A DNA stretch of 58,462 nucleotides from Azoarcus sp. GTDB lineage: Bacteria; Pseudomonadota; Gammaproteobacteria; Burkholderiales; Rhodocyclaceae. The stretch's first letter is position 1. Every line of letters begins with the position of its first letter. The stretch is taken from the NCBI GenBank assembly GCA_031285965.1, contig JAITVD010000074.1, positions 1 through 58,462 of the forward strand. The letters are read 5' to 3'. A program made the position numbers and the translations under genes. A model generated the notes under the pieces. The model had not been told where the DNA came from. It did no database searches and was given only the letters and a program-made list of their open reading frames with translations. Shown one piece after another: positions 46,998 to 58,462 of this stretch.

Positions 46998-47453
46998 TTA
47001 TTCCTCTTCCAATGTTATAAAGTAATCATAAAAATATTCATCGAAACTATTATATTGCTTTAGTAAATTTCCTATTTTATTTTGATTATTTTCATCACAA
47101 GTAATTTCTGCTCCATATATACCTAAATCATTCCCATCGTTTGAAATTTTATATAAATCGGCATATTCATCTACTTCATAATTCAATACAATAAATTCAT
47201 GATTCAAGCCAACTTCATTTCTTAATATTTTTGTAATTTCAATTATGGGGAAAAACGTTTCTTTATTTGTTTTAAAAACTCCTTCAATATGAGTATCTCC
47301 AAAATTGATCATGCCACATTCAGATAAAAATTTCTTATATTGCACTGGTAATATAATGTTCAATTCTATTTCAATATATTTTATTTCATTTTCGGTTGCT
47401 CCAAGGCAATACTCAATTTCATTCATCTGTTTTAAGCGATCAATATAGCTCAT
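46998..47453 (-). CDS. SMI1/KNR4 (SUKH) family protein, orphan immunity-like
   Basis: A 151-residue AT-rich gene. The SUKH-fold pattern is visible: ENEIKYIEIELNIILPVQYKKFL near the N-terminus, then GMINFGD, with acidic C-terminal helices. SUKH proteins are cytoplasmic and commonly act as immunity proteins to secreted nuclease toxins. GAGG lies 7 bp before the ATG. The gene is followed by an attC-like repeat and its upstream region shares the CCTAAAATTG stretch with the DUF4375 cassette at the right edge. No toxin gene is adjacent. Confidence 0.8.
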   Translation of the reverse strand: MSYIDRLKQMNEIEYCLGATENEIKYIEIELNIILPVQYKKFLSECGMINFGDTHIEGVFKTNKETFFPIIEITKILRNEVGLNHEFIVLNYEVDEYADLYKISNDGNDLGIYGAEITCDENNQNKIGNLLKQYNSFDEYFYDYFITLEEE

Positions 47454-47767
47454 AATTATACCTCAAAAATTATTACAATCAATTTTAGGCCACATTTCAC
47501 ATCACAACTATATAAAACCACCATGCCGCTCCGTGCGAAAGCAATCCGTTGGCGAACTGTTTTTGATTTTTCATATACGCACCTCTTACTTAATTTTTTG
47601 AATACAGTCCAGCCAACCTACGCAATCCGAGCAGGCTATGGCATTGTGTATCGGTTGCGTTGCGGGAAATGCTAAAAATCGGCATGGCTTATCGGCTCCA
47701 GCCCTTTCTTGTTCCTGCCGTGCCTCCGGCGCAGGCGAAGAAAACATGATTTCCCCGCCAAACGCGC
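47454..47767. other. Gap between SMI1/KNR4 gene and minE, no gene
   Basis: A 314 bp region. The first 70 bp (AT-rich) contain the SMI1 gene leader with a degenerate copy of the cassette boundary (GTTGTGATGTGA...CCTAAAATTG on the minus strand). From about 47620 the composition returns to that of the core chromosome. A 75-codon plus frame at 47638 overlaps minE and is not protein-like. Confidence 0.45.
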
Positions 47768-48097
47768 TCAGTGCTTCTTGTGCGGGCGGCGGGAACCGAA
47801 AACGCGGGGCGGCGGGGTGGCTTTCACGTGCTTGTTTTCCGAATCCTCGGGCAGGACGACGTTGACCTCCATGACATCGTAGTTGTCCTGTTTGCTAAAT
47901 TGGATGTTGATGGCATCAGGGTCGACATTCACGTATTTCGAGATGACCTGGAGCAGCTCGTCCTTCATGGCCGGGATGTAATCCGTCCGCCCTGAGTTTG
48001 GCGTGCGCTCGTGCGCAATCAGAATCGCCAGCCGATTCTTGGCAATAGCCGCTGTTTTCTTTCTTTCGCCGAAAAAAAGCCGGGCAAGAAATGACAT
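47768..48097 (-). CDS. minE: Cell division topological specificity factor MinE
   Basis: A 109-residue protein that activates MinD ATPase and drives pole-to-pole oscillation. The membrane/MinD-contact N-terminus (MSFLARLFFGERKKTA) and the topological domain (AKNRLAILIAHER) are standard. The C-terminal tail VKATPPPRVFGSRRPHKKH is about 20 residues longer than in E. coli and basic. The start one base after the minD stop fits the family; an extension to 48193 overlaps minD. Confidence 0.94.
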   Translation of the reverse strand: MSFLARLFFGERKKTAAIAKNRLAILIAHERTPNSGRTDYIPAMKDELLQVISKYVNVDPDAINIQFSKQDNYDVMEVNVVLPEDSENKHVKATPPPRVFGSRRPHKKH

Positions 48098-48098
48098 G

Positions 48099-48917
48099 TT
48101 ACTTGCCTCCGAACAGGCGCTTGATGAAGCTGGGTCTTTCAAAATTGACGAAGCGCAACGGATGCTGCTCGCCAAGGAAACGGGAGACGACATCGTTGTA
48201 AGCCTCCGCCACGTCCGAACCCGTGAGATGAATGGCGGGGACGCCTTGGTTGGAGGCGTGGAGCACGGATTCGGATTCGGGAATGACCCCCAGCAGCGGG
48301 ATGCGCAAAAGCTCCTGCACGTCTTTGTATGAGAGCATTTCGCCGTTCTCGACGCGCTTGGGGGCGTAGCGGGTAATCAGCAGGTGCTCTTTGACAGGCT
48401 CGCTGCCTTCGCGCGCGCGGCGGGACTTCGATTGCAGGATGCCCAAGATGCGGTCGGAATCGCGCACCGAAGAGACTTCGGGGTTGGTGGTGATGATGGC
48501 CTCGTCGGCAAAGGTCAGCGCCATGACCGCGCCGTGCTCGATGCCGGCGGGCGAATCGCAGACCGCGTAATCGAAGCCCATGCTGTCGAGTTCCTTGAAA
48601 ACGCTCTCGATGCCTTCTTCGGTGAGGGCTTCCTTGTCGCGTGTCTGCGAGGCGGGCATGATGAAGAGGTTATCGTTGTCGCAGTGCTTGTCCTTGATGA
48701 GCGCCTGATGGAGCTTGGCTTCCCCGTGGAGGACGTTGATGAGGTCATAGACCACGCGCCGCTCGCAGCCCATGATGAGGTCGAGGTTGCGCAGCCCAAC
48801 ATCGAAGTCGATGACCGCTGTCTTGAAACCGCGCAAGGCCAGCCCCGAGGCAAATGCCGCGCTGGTAGTGGTCTTGCCTACCCCGCCTTTGCCGGAAGTA
48901 ACGACGATGACTCTCAC
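48099..48917 (-). CDS. minD: Septum site-determining ATPase MinD
   Basis: A 272-residue deviant Walker ATPase. GKGGVGKTTTSAA at the N-terminus, DFDVGLRNLDLIMG and DSPAGIEHGAV are diagnostic; the C-terminal amphipathic membrane-targeting helix is FIKRLFGGK. It recruits MinC and MinE to the membrane. Middle gene of minCDE. Confidence 0.98.
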   Translation of the reverse strand: MRVIVVTSGKGGVGKTTTSAAFASGLALRGFKTAVIDFDVGLRNLDLIMGCERRVVYDLINVLHGEAKLHQALIKDKHCDNDNLFIMPASQTRDKEALTEEGIESVFKELDSMGFDYAVCDSPAGIEHGAVMALTFADEAIITTNPEVSSVRDSDRILGILQSKSRRAREGSEPVKEHLLITRYAPKRVENGEMLSYKDVQELLRIPLLGVIPESESVLHASNQGVPAIHLTGSDVAEAYNDVVSRFLGEQHPLRFVNFERPSFIKRLFGGK

Positions 48918-48945
48918 TTTTTCCCCTTGAATGGTTGGATCGTTT

Positions 48946-49716
48946 TCAGTTGATCTGGAGCGGCTCGATAATGATGGATTGGTTTTTGGCCGAGGATTTC
49001 ATGCGCACGACAACGGCGCGGCCCGCAATGCTTTCAGGCACGCCGCGCTCAAAGGTGCGGTAAATGCCGGCCACCGCGACCAGTTCCGGGCCGAAGCAGG
49101 TTGCGACGATACGCGCATTGGCATCTCCCCGCGCCCCGGCAAGCGCCCGCCCTGCCAATGGGCCGAAGCAGTGGATATTGCCATCCGCGATGACTTCCGA
49201 GCCGGGGCTGATGCCCGCGAGCAGGACGAGGTCGCCCCCTTGCGCGTAGATTTGCTGTCCCGAGCGCACGAAGCGATCAACATACATGGTGGGATTTGAA
49301 GGGGACGATGCCGCCGGGGCGGCTTCCCGAGGCTCGGTGCTTTTGGCGGGCATCGGCGCTGTTTGCGGCTTGGCGCGTTTTCCTGATGCGACCGGCGCGT
49401 CGCCGATAGCCGCCAGCCCGATGCGCCGCGCCCCCGCGAGATGCGCCTCATCGACAAGGCCCCGTACGCCCACGGGCTGCAAGCGGTAACGGCGCAGCAG
49501 CGAGAGCAGCCCGTTCCAGTCGATATTTCCAGACGCATCGAGCGCCGAAAAATCGAGAACAGCCGGTTCGTGCGCGAAAGTGTCTGGCCGTCCGCCAAGC
49601 ATCCTGTGCATCTCATCCGCCAGTCCGGCAGGGTCGGTACGGTTCAGCAAAACAAGAACCGCGTCCAGGTTCAGGTTGTGGAACTCGACCGACCGGGCGG
49701 GGGCTGAATTTTGCAT
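48946..49716 (-). CDS. minC: Septum formation inhibitor MinC
   Basis: A 256-residue FtsZ inhibitor. The N-terminal domain (VEFHNLNLDAVLVLL) and the C-terminal beta-helix (QIYAQGGDLVLLAGISPGSEVIADGNIHCFGPLAGRALAG region) are present, separated by a Pro/Ala-rich linker. ATG 49716 is preferred to TTG 49746; both starts are followed by the same bases (TGCAAAATTCA), a short direct repeat. Confidence 0.94.
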   Translation of the reverse strand: MQNSAPARSVEFHNLNLDAVLVLLNRTDPAGLADEMHRMLGGRPDTFAHEPAVLDFSALDASGNIDWNGLLSLLRRYRLQPVGVRGLVDEAHLAGARRIGLAAIGDAPVASGKRAKPQTAPMPAKSTEPREAAPAASSPSNPTMYVDRFVRSGQQIYAQGGDLVLLAGISPGSEVIADGNIHCFGPLAGRALAGARGDANARIVATCFGPELVAVAGIYRTFERGVPESIAGRAVVVRMKSSAKNQSIIIEPLQIN

Positions 49717-49745
49717 GAATGCGTCAATAATCCTTGAATTTTGCA

Positions 49746-49774
49746 AGTCTAATGGCGGGGCGGTTTTCCGGCAA
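49746..49774 (-). promoter_or_regulatory. Candidate sigma-70 promoter of minCDE
   Basis: On the minus strand TTGCCG, 17 bp and TAGACT lie 30 bp before the minC ATG. Spacing is ideal and hexamers are near consensus. It also argues for the ATG start because the upstream TTG would lie within the -10 to +1 region. Confidence 0.5.
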
Positions 49775-49840
49775 GGCTTACGACAGCCGAGTGGGAGCGA
49801 ATCCCGTCATGGAAGAAGCCTTTGGGAAAAGGTTGTCCGT

Positions 49841-50869
49841 TTATTTTGTGCGCATCCACGCCCGTGCCGTATCCAGCATCCGGCAGGAATAGCCCCATTC
49901 GTTGTCATACCATGACAGCACTTTGACCAGCGTTTCTCCATTCGGGCCGTTCAGGATGCGCGTCTGCGTGGCGTCGAACGTGGAGGAAACGGTGGTGTGG
50001 TTGAAGTCGGACGACACCAGCGGCTCGGAGCAGACCGCAAGGACGCCTTTCAGCGGGCCGTTGGCGGCATCCGTCATGAGCGCGTTGATTTCTTCCTTCG
50101 TCGTGGCGCGTTCCGGCGTAAAGGTCAGGTCGACGAGCGAGACGTTGAGCGTTGGAACCCGCAGCGAAAAGCCGTCGAATTTTCCCTTGAGCTGCGGCAG
50201 AACCAGCCCTACCGCTTCGGCGGCTCCAGTCTTGGTTGGGATGATGTTGGCCGCTGCCGCCCGCGCGCGGCGCAGATCCGAGTGATAAGCGTCGACTGAA
50301 ACCTGGTCGTTTGTATAGGCATGGACGGTGGTCATTAGCCCTTGCCGGATGCCGACCGACCCGGCGAGCACTTTCGCAATCGGCGCAAGGCAGTTGGTGG
50401 TGCAGGAAGCGTTGGAGACGACTGTCATCGAAGAGTTCAGCACGTTTTCATTGACGCCATAAACGATGGTGGCATCCACATCCTTGCCGCCCGGCGCGGA
50501 GATGAGCACTTTTTGGGCGTTCTGCTCCAGCAGAGCTTGCGCTTTGGCCTTGCTCGTGTAAGCGCCAGTGCATTCCAGCAGCAGCTCCACGCCGTATTTT
50601 GACCAGTCGATGTCCTTCGGGTTGGTCGTGAAATGGAAGGGGATTTTTTTGCCGTTGACGACCAGTACGCTGTCGCCTTCGGTTTCGACCGTTGCGTTGA
50701 AGCGCCCGTGAGTGGTGTCGTATTTCAGCAGATGGACATGGGTGGCGAAGTCGCCGGGAGCGTTGATGGCGACCACTTCAATCTCGTCCTGCAAGCCCCG
50801 TTCATAAATAGCGCGGAAAGTACAGCGGCCAATGCGGCCAAAGCCATTGATGGCAACCTTGATAGACAT
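49841..50869 (-). CDS. gap: Type I glyceraldehyde-3-phosphate dehydrogenase
   Basis: A 342-residue glycolytic/gluconeogenic enzyme. NAD(P)-binding INGFGRIGR, catalytic Cys 156 in SNASCTTNC, and [12 protein letters not shown] at the C-terminus are intact. At the position where NAD-specific enzymes have Asp (INDL/INDP) this one reads INAPGD, and the loop near the second cofactor contact reads [12 protein letters not shown]. These changes are reminiscent of NADP-using GapB-type enzymes, so cofactor use is uncertain. An AGGAGA ribosome site lies 6 bp before the ATG. Confidence 0.95.
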   Translation of the reverse strand: MSIKVAINGFGRIGRCTFRAIYERGLQDEIEVVAINAPGDFATHVHLLKYDTTHGRFNATVETEGDSVLVVNGKKIPFHFTTNPKDIDWSKYGVELLLECTGAYTSKAKAQALLEQNAQKVLISAPGGKDVDATIVYGVNENVLNSSMTVVSNASCTTNCLAPIAKVLAGSVGIRQGLMTTVHAYTNDQVSVDAYHSDLRRARAAAANIIPTKTGAAEAVGLVLPQLKGKFDGFSLRVPTLNVSLVDLTFTPERATTKEEINALMTDAANGPLKGVLAVCSEPLVSSDFNHTTVSSTFDATQTRILNGPNGETLVKVLSWYDNEWGYSCRMLDTARAWMRTK

Positions 50870-50981
50870 GCAATTCTCCTTTAGGGCTGTGCCGGAGCGG
50901 AATGTGCCGCTGCCGCAAAAAAACGGGATTCTAGCGGTGAAAGGCGGGCAATGTCCAAAATAGAACCTTGCCGCGCAGGGA

Positions 50982-51461
50982 TTACCCTAGGATTTCGACC
51001 AACGTCCCCGTGCTTACTAGGTCGAAAAGCTCAATGACATCTTGGTTGCGCATTCGGATGCAACCGTGGGAGCCGGGTGTGCCCATCGGCTGGTCTTCTC
51101 CGGTTCCGTGGATGTAGATGTAGCGGCGCATGGTGTCGCGCTGGCCGCCGCGATTGAAGCCCGGCTCTTCGCCGCAGAGCCAGAGGATGCGCGACGTAAT
51201 CCAGTCGCGTCCGGGATGGGCTGCGGCGAGTTCGGGCGTCCAGATTTCCCCGGTCTGCCGTCGGGCGCTGAAAATCGCGCCAAAGGGCGCTCCGGCTCCG
51301 ATTTTTGCGCGGACGCGGTGAAGGCCGCGCGGCGTGCAACCGCTGCCGCTGATTTCCCCTGCACCGTTGCTGGCCGTGGAGACGGCGTAGCGGCGGATGC
51401 GCGTGCCGTCTGCGGAAAAGAGTTCGAGTTCTTGGCGGGCGATGTCGAGCCGGATGCGCAT
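50982..51461 (-). CDS. L,D-transpeptidase (YkuD family)
   Basis: A 159-residue protein with the catalytic YkuD signature HGTGED...[11 protein letters not shown] (His and Cys). It would cross-link peptidoglycan or act on related substrates. No signal peptide is evident from the chosen start ([15 protein letters not shown]). The open frame to 51632 overlaps tadA and is not family sequence. It starts 10 bp after the tadA stop, so the two are probably cotranscribed. Confidence 0.88.
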   Translation of the reverse strand: MRIRLDIARQELELFSADGTRIRRYAVSTASNGAGEISGSGCTPRGLHRVRAKIGAGAPFGAIFSARRQTGEIWTPELAAAHPGRDWITSRILWLCGEEPGFNRGGQRDTMRRYIYIHGTGEDQPMGTPGSHGCIRMRNQDVIELFDLVSTGTLVEILG

Positions 51462-51471
51462 AGTTTGCGGC

Positions 51472-55619
<4,148 letters not shown>

Positions 55620-55865
55620 TTATCTGAAATATCTCCTGTTATGAAACGCCAGCGTTTTAAGGAGCCGCATGTGGATTAAATACTATACCCCGAGAACTAT
55701 TTCTCGTCCTTTTGCGCCATTACTTTTATAGAGTGTCGGTTCACTTTAAGTAGCCTCACTTTGAGTGACGTTTCTTGGTTTGGGAGACACATATCACATT
55801 TGCCTAGGCTTGTGTGCCGTGTCTGCATTGTGCGCATCACATCATGGCAGAAGCGGGGATTCGAG
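55620..55865. other. Divergent region between DUF748 and chemoreceptor genes
   Basis: A 246 bp intergenic region with no gene. It contains two similar short palindrome-like sites, CACTTTAAGTA (55742-55752) and CACTTTGAGTG (55757-55767), 15 bp apart. A frame from 55761 into the receptor gene is open but is not family sequence before 55866. No clear sigma-28 or sigma-54 promoter was found. Confidence 0.4.
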
Positions 55866-57551
55866 ATGAAAAACCTTAAGTTGCGTACTTTGCTGATGAT
55901 CGGTTTTGGGCTGCTCATCGGGCTGCTCGCCGTTCTGAGCGCCCTGAGCATCTATTCCGCCCACAATCAGGCTGCCAGCATCAAGGACATTGCGCTCCGG
56001 CGCATACCGATCCTCAACAGCATGAGCGCGTTGGACAGAGAGTTCTACGTGCTCCGGGGACAGGCGATGTATGTGTTTGGCGCGGGGGAAGCCAGTCCCG
56101 AATCGACCAAATTGTTGAATGAAATCATCGCTACCCGCAAAGTTTCTTGGGAAGAATTTAATGCGGCCTTCAACCAAATCAACTCAATCTCTTGGAGAAC
56201 CGAGGGATCCAGAAAGCTGCATCAAGAATTTATCAACGCTCTGGACGAATATCGCAAGGCCAGCGCGGAGATAGATATTGCCCTGCCGAAGCTGGCCGCC
56301 GCGTCGGCCTCCGGTGACGCTGCCCAGTTCAGCCGGGCGCGCGATGAGTACACAAATGCTTTCGACCATCTTCTGCCGACCTCGGCGCAAGGGCGCACGG
56401 CGCTGGCAACTTTCATCAGCAGGCAGAACGAGCTTGGCAAAAACGAGAGCGAAGTCGCCGTCAAGCAGTCTGAAACGTTCGTCACGCTCGTTGTCGCGCT
56501 GGCGATTGTCGGCATCCTGTGCGGCATCTTTGTCGGTTTCTGGATTCTGCGCGCCGTGCTTCGGCAGATCGGCGGCGAGCCGAGCACTATCCAGTCAATT
56601 ATGGAGCGCGTCAGCAACGCCGACCTCAGCGTCCAGGTCGACTTGCGTCCCGGCGATACGGACAGTGCGCTGCACAGTATCGTCGTCACCGTTGGAAAAC
56701 TTCGGGACATCGTCAACCTCATCAGCGGCAATGCCAATGAAATCGCCGCCGCCAGCGAAGAACTGAGCGCCACCAGCGCCCAGATTGCCACCGCCAGCGA
56801 GAACCAGTCTCAGGCCGCCACCTCGATGGCTGCCTCGGTCGAGCAGATGACTGTTTCTATCAACCACGTTTCCAATTCGGCGGACGATGCCAACAAGATG
56901 GCGCAGGAATCTGGCAAAGCGGCGAACGATGGCGCGGAAACCATCCGTTCCGTGGTGACTGACATCAGCCGTGTGGCGCAGGACGTTGGAAGCGCCGCGC
57001 AAAGCGTTGAAGAGCTTGGGGAACAGTCGCGGGAAATTGCTTCGGTAGTCAACATCATCAAGGAAGTGGCCGACCAGACCAACCTGCTTGCGCTCAACGC
57101 CGCCATCGAAGCGGCTCGCGCGGGCGAGCAGGGCAGGGGTTTCGCGGTGGTTGCCGACGAAGTGCGCAAGCTCGCCGAACGAACGTCCACTTCCACTGAG
57201 GACATTGCCCGCATCGTGAGCCAGATCAGCACAGGAACCGGACGCGCCGTCCAGGCTATGCGCCAGCAGAGCGAAGGCGTAAAAACGACCGTCAGCTTGT
57301 CTGAGCACGCGGGCGCGAGCATCGAAAAAATCACCGTAGCTTCAAGCGCGGTGCTCAATGCCGTGTCGGAAATTTCACTCGCGCTCTCCGAACAATCTAC
57401 GGCGAGTTCCGAAATCGCCAAAAACGTGGAGTACATCGCCACCATGAGCGAGGACAACACCGTGGCGGTGCGCGAAGTCGCCCAAGCGACCCATGCCCTT
57501 TCCAGCCGCGCCGCGCAGCTTCAGGAAACGGTCAGCCGCTTCAAACTTTGA
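55866..57551 (+). CDS. Methyl-accepting chemotaxis protein
   Basis: A 561-residue receptor. TM1 at about 7-33, a four-helix-bundle-type ligand domain of about 160 residues, TM2 ([20 protein letters not shown]), HAMP, then the cytoplasmic signalling coiled coil with the highly conserved tip [20 protein letters not shown]. It has no C-terminal pentapeptide for CheR binding. The ligand is unknown. ATG 55866 ([15 protein letters not shown]) gives a standard N-terminus. The gene ends 40 bp before the truncated repeat at the right edge. Confidence 0.95.
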   Translation: MKNLKLRTLLMIGFGLLIGLLAVLSALSIYSAHNQAASIKDIALRRIPILNSMSALDREFYVLRGQAMYVFGAGEASPESTKLLNEIIATRKVSWEEFNAAFNQINSISWRTEGSRKLHQEFINALDEYRKASAEIDIALPKLAAASASGDAAQFSRARDEYTNAFDHLLPTSAQGRTALATFISRQNELGKNESEVAVKQSETFVTLVVALAIVGILCGIFVGFWILRAVLRQIGGEPSTIQSIMERVSNADLSVQVDLRPGDTDSALHSIVVTVGKLRDIVNLISGNANEIAAASEELSATSAQIATASENQSQAATSMAASVEQMTVSINHVSNSADDANKMAQESGKAANDGAETIRSVVTDISRVAQDVGSAAQSVEELGEQSREIASVVNIIKEVADQTNLLALNAAIEAARAGEQGRGFAVVADEVRKLAERTSTSTEDIARIVSQISTGTGRAVQAMRQQSEGVKTTVSLSEHAGASIEKITVASSAVLNAVSEISLALSEQSTASSEIAKNVEYIATMSEDNTVAVREVAQATHALSSRAAQLQETVSRFKL

Positions 57552-57568
57552 AAATTTAGTAAGCAGCA

Positions 57569-57596
57569 AGTCCTCCTTTTTTCAAAAAGGGGGACT
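57569..57596 (+). terminator. Hairpin after the chemoreceptor gene
   Basis: Arms AGTCCtCCTTTTT and AAAAAGGgGGACT (13 bp with one mismatch) flank a TC loop. Ts lie in the stem rather than after it, so it is not a textbook terminator. It directly abuts the truncated attC-like repeat and may mark the insertion joint. Confidence 0.4.
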
Positions 57597-57657
57597 GCGG
57601 TTTTGCGGAACCCTGGAGCCGCCGAACGGCGGCGGAACGCATACAGTCCTGTTATGT
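57592..57657 (-). repeat. attC-like repeat, copy 2 (truncated)
   Basis: About 66 bp match one half of copies 1 and 3, from GACTGCGG to the GTTATGT box at 57651-57657. The other half, including its GTT/AAC box, is missing at the chemoreceptor side. It lies 27 bp after the stop of the DUF4375 gene, in the position of that gene's cassette attC, and is followed by the same CGTACTCCATTATN(T)TTATTC sequence that follows copy 1. Confidence 0.6.
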
Positions 57658-57683
57658 GAAGTACCGCCCGTACTCCATTATCT

Positions 57684-58181
57684 TTATTCTATTATTCCAA
57701 AATCATTAATATGTTCCTCAACATATTTTTTTACTTTTTCAACTTCCTGTTCCTTTATTTTGTAATATTCATCCTCTAATGGTTCAAAATCTTTTATATC
57801 GCTATATAATTCAGAAAATTCATCTAATGAGGTTTCTGTTTCCAATTTTTCCTTATGTTTTTTGTATATTACTTTCGCGGCTTCTACTATTTTTGCCGTT
57901 TCTTCTGCTCCCCATGATTTTATTGCATCCGAAAATGGATTATTAAAAATATATCCACCATAACCATTTTGAATAAGTTGTATAAAACCACCATTACAAA
58001 CCTGACTATCAAGATAACAATATGCCAAAAGTGTATGCTGAAAATCATTAAATTCTTTCATTATATCTTTATTTTTGTCTATCATTTCAAAATATTCATT
58101 CAAAAATACATACAAAAAATCCCAAGAATCATCTTCTGCCTTTTCTATCTCTTTTGACTTTATTTTTGGTAATGCTTTCAT
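57684..58181 (-). CDS. DUF4375 (DMP19-like) protein, orphan immunity-like cassette gene
   Basis: A 165-residue AT-rich gene. The DUF4375 core is visible: an acidic helix, then LLAYCYLDSQVCNGGFIQLIQNGYG and a C-terminal acidic coiled coil. Family members are often immunity or toxin-associated proteins; the role here is unknown. ATG 58181 has GGAGG 7 bp upstream and a near-perfect promoter. It is flanked on both sides by attC-like repeats and so forms a self-contained cassette. No toxin gene is adjacent in the window. Confidence 0.8.
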   Translation of the reverse strand: MKALPKIKSKEIEKAEDDSWDFLYVFLNEYFEMIDKNKDIMKEFNDFQHTLLAYCYLDSQVCNGGFIQLIQNGYGGYIFNNPFSDAIKSWGAEETAKIVEAAKVIYKKHKEKLETETSLDEFSELYSDIKDFEPLEDEYYKIKEQEVEKVKKYVEEHINDFGIIE

Positions 58182-58202
58182 CGTTTTTCCTCCAAACAAG
58201 AA

Positions 58203-58231
58203 AATATATCTTATTCAGTTCTTTATGTCAA
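58203..58231 (-). promoter_or_regulatory. Sigma-70 promoter of the DUF4375 cassette gene
   Basis: On the minus strand a perfect TTGACA is followed after 17 bp by TATATT, 21 bp before the start codon at 58181. The cassette thus carries its own promoter, which is common for immunity/antitoxin-type cassettes in chromosomal integrons. Confidence 0.75.
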
Positions 58232-58274
58232 GACATCTTTAAGTATATTTTCAACCAATTTTAGGGGCAATGTC

Positions 58275-58450
58275 ATATAACGTTCCGGCTGTATGCGACG
58301 GTTTGGGCAGGTAATAGGGCAACGCGAAGCGTTGACCCCTGCCCAAACTGTGGGTGGAGTAAAACCGCACAAAGGGCGTTAGCCCGACTGCGGTTTTGCG
58401 GAACCCTGGAGCCGCCGAACGGTGGCGAAACGCATACAGTCCTGTTATAC
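58275..58450 (-). repeat. attC-like repeat, copy 3 (complete, longer)
   Basis: A 176 bp element with the same inverted ends as copy 1 (CATATAAC...GCTGTATGCG and CGCATACAG...GTTATAC). It contains about 40 extra bases in the middle, with further small palindromes (AAAACCGCA/TGCGGTTTT, GGGCGTTAGCCC). It lies upstream of the DUF4375 gene, at the place of the preceding cassette's attC, suggesting that the array continues beyond the window edge. Confidence 0.6.
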
Positions 58451-58462
58451 GAAGTGCCAGCC

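Noticed and set aside
47455-47477. TTGATT-16-TATAAT promoter before the SMI1/KNR4 gene
   Set aside because: It would start transcription inside the coding region; the overlapping GAGG is better read as the ribosome site.

Overview
The window is a stretch of a betaproteobacterial chromosome, most likely Rhodocyclales-like. I infer this from the gene order (yceD-rpmF-plsX-fabHDG-acpP-fabF; rpoE-rseABC-lepA-lepB-rnc-era-recO-pdxJ-acpS-nagZ-uvrC-pgsA; minCDE), the high GC of the core genes and the family forms of the proteins. No 16S rRNA or other taxonomic marker was available to test this. Most of the 58 kb is core housekeeping DNA. Short accessory patches with different base composition lie at both ends and near 45-47.5 kb.

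Layout. 0-6.6 kb is an accessory defence region. It holds a three-gene restriction-modification-like operon on the plus strand (small methyltransferase-like protein, Eco57I-type NPPY methylase, and a GIY-YIG-like/SF2 helicase fusion) facing an AbiEii-type nucleotidyltransferase toxin and its small partner. 6.9-9.5 kb carries a YdjM/DUF457 membrane protein and two exported TPR-type repeat proteins. 9.7-13.9 kb has rne and rluC, divergent around a 418 bp gap. 14.0-16.4 kb has rfbD-rfbA-rfbC (dTDP-rhamnose; rfbB is not in the window). gltX follows, then a membrane diguanylate cyclase, mnmC, an RsmI-like methyltransferase and maf. 23.4-29.6 kb is the fatty-acid and phospholipid initiation cluster, then ygfX and nadB. 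31.9-44.9 kb is one very compact run starting with the envelope-stress sigma factor and its regulators and continuing through translation (lepA), protein export (lepB), RNA processing (rnc, era), repair (recO, uvrC), cofactor (pdxJ, acpS), cell-wall (nagZ) and phospholipid (pgsA) genes, many overlapping by 4 bp. 47.8-57.6 kb holds minCDE, a glyceraldehyde-3-phosphate dehydrogenase, an L,D-transpeptidase, tadA, a 1211-residue DUF748 protein and a chemotaxis receptor.

The AT-rich patch at 45.0-47.5 kb and the right edge (57.6 kb to the end) carry orphan immunity-like genes (DUF1963-like, SMI1/KNR4, DUF4375), all on the minus strand. Immediately 3' of two of them, and upstream of one, lies the same repeat of about 136-176 bp. 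Its ends are inverted and fit the relaxed pattern of integron attC sites. I read these as orphan integron-type cassettes with no integrase in view; a MITE-like repeat is the main alternative. With the methylase/helicase operon they are the most interesting part of the window.

No tRNA, rRNA, CRISPR array or complete insertion sequence was recognised.
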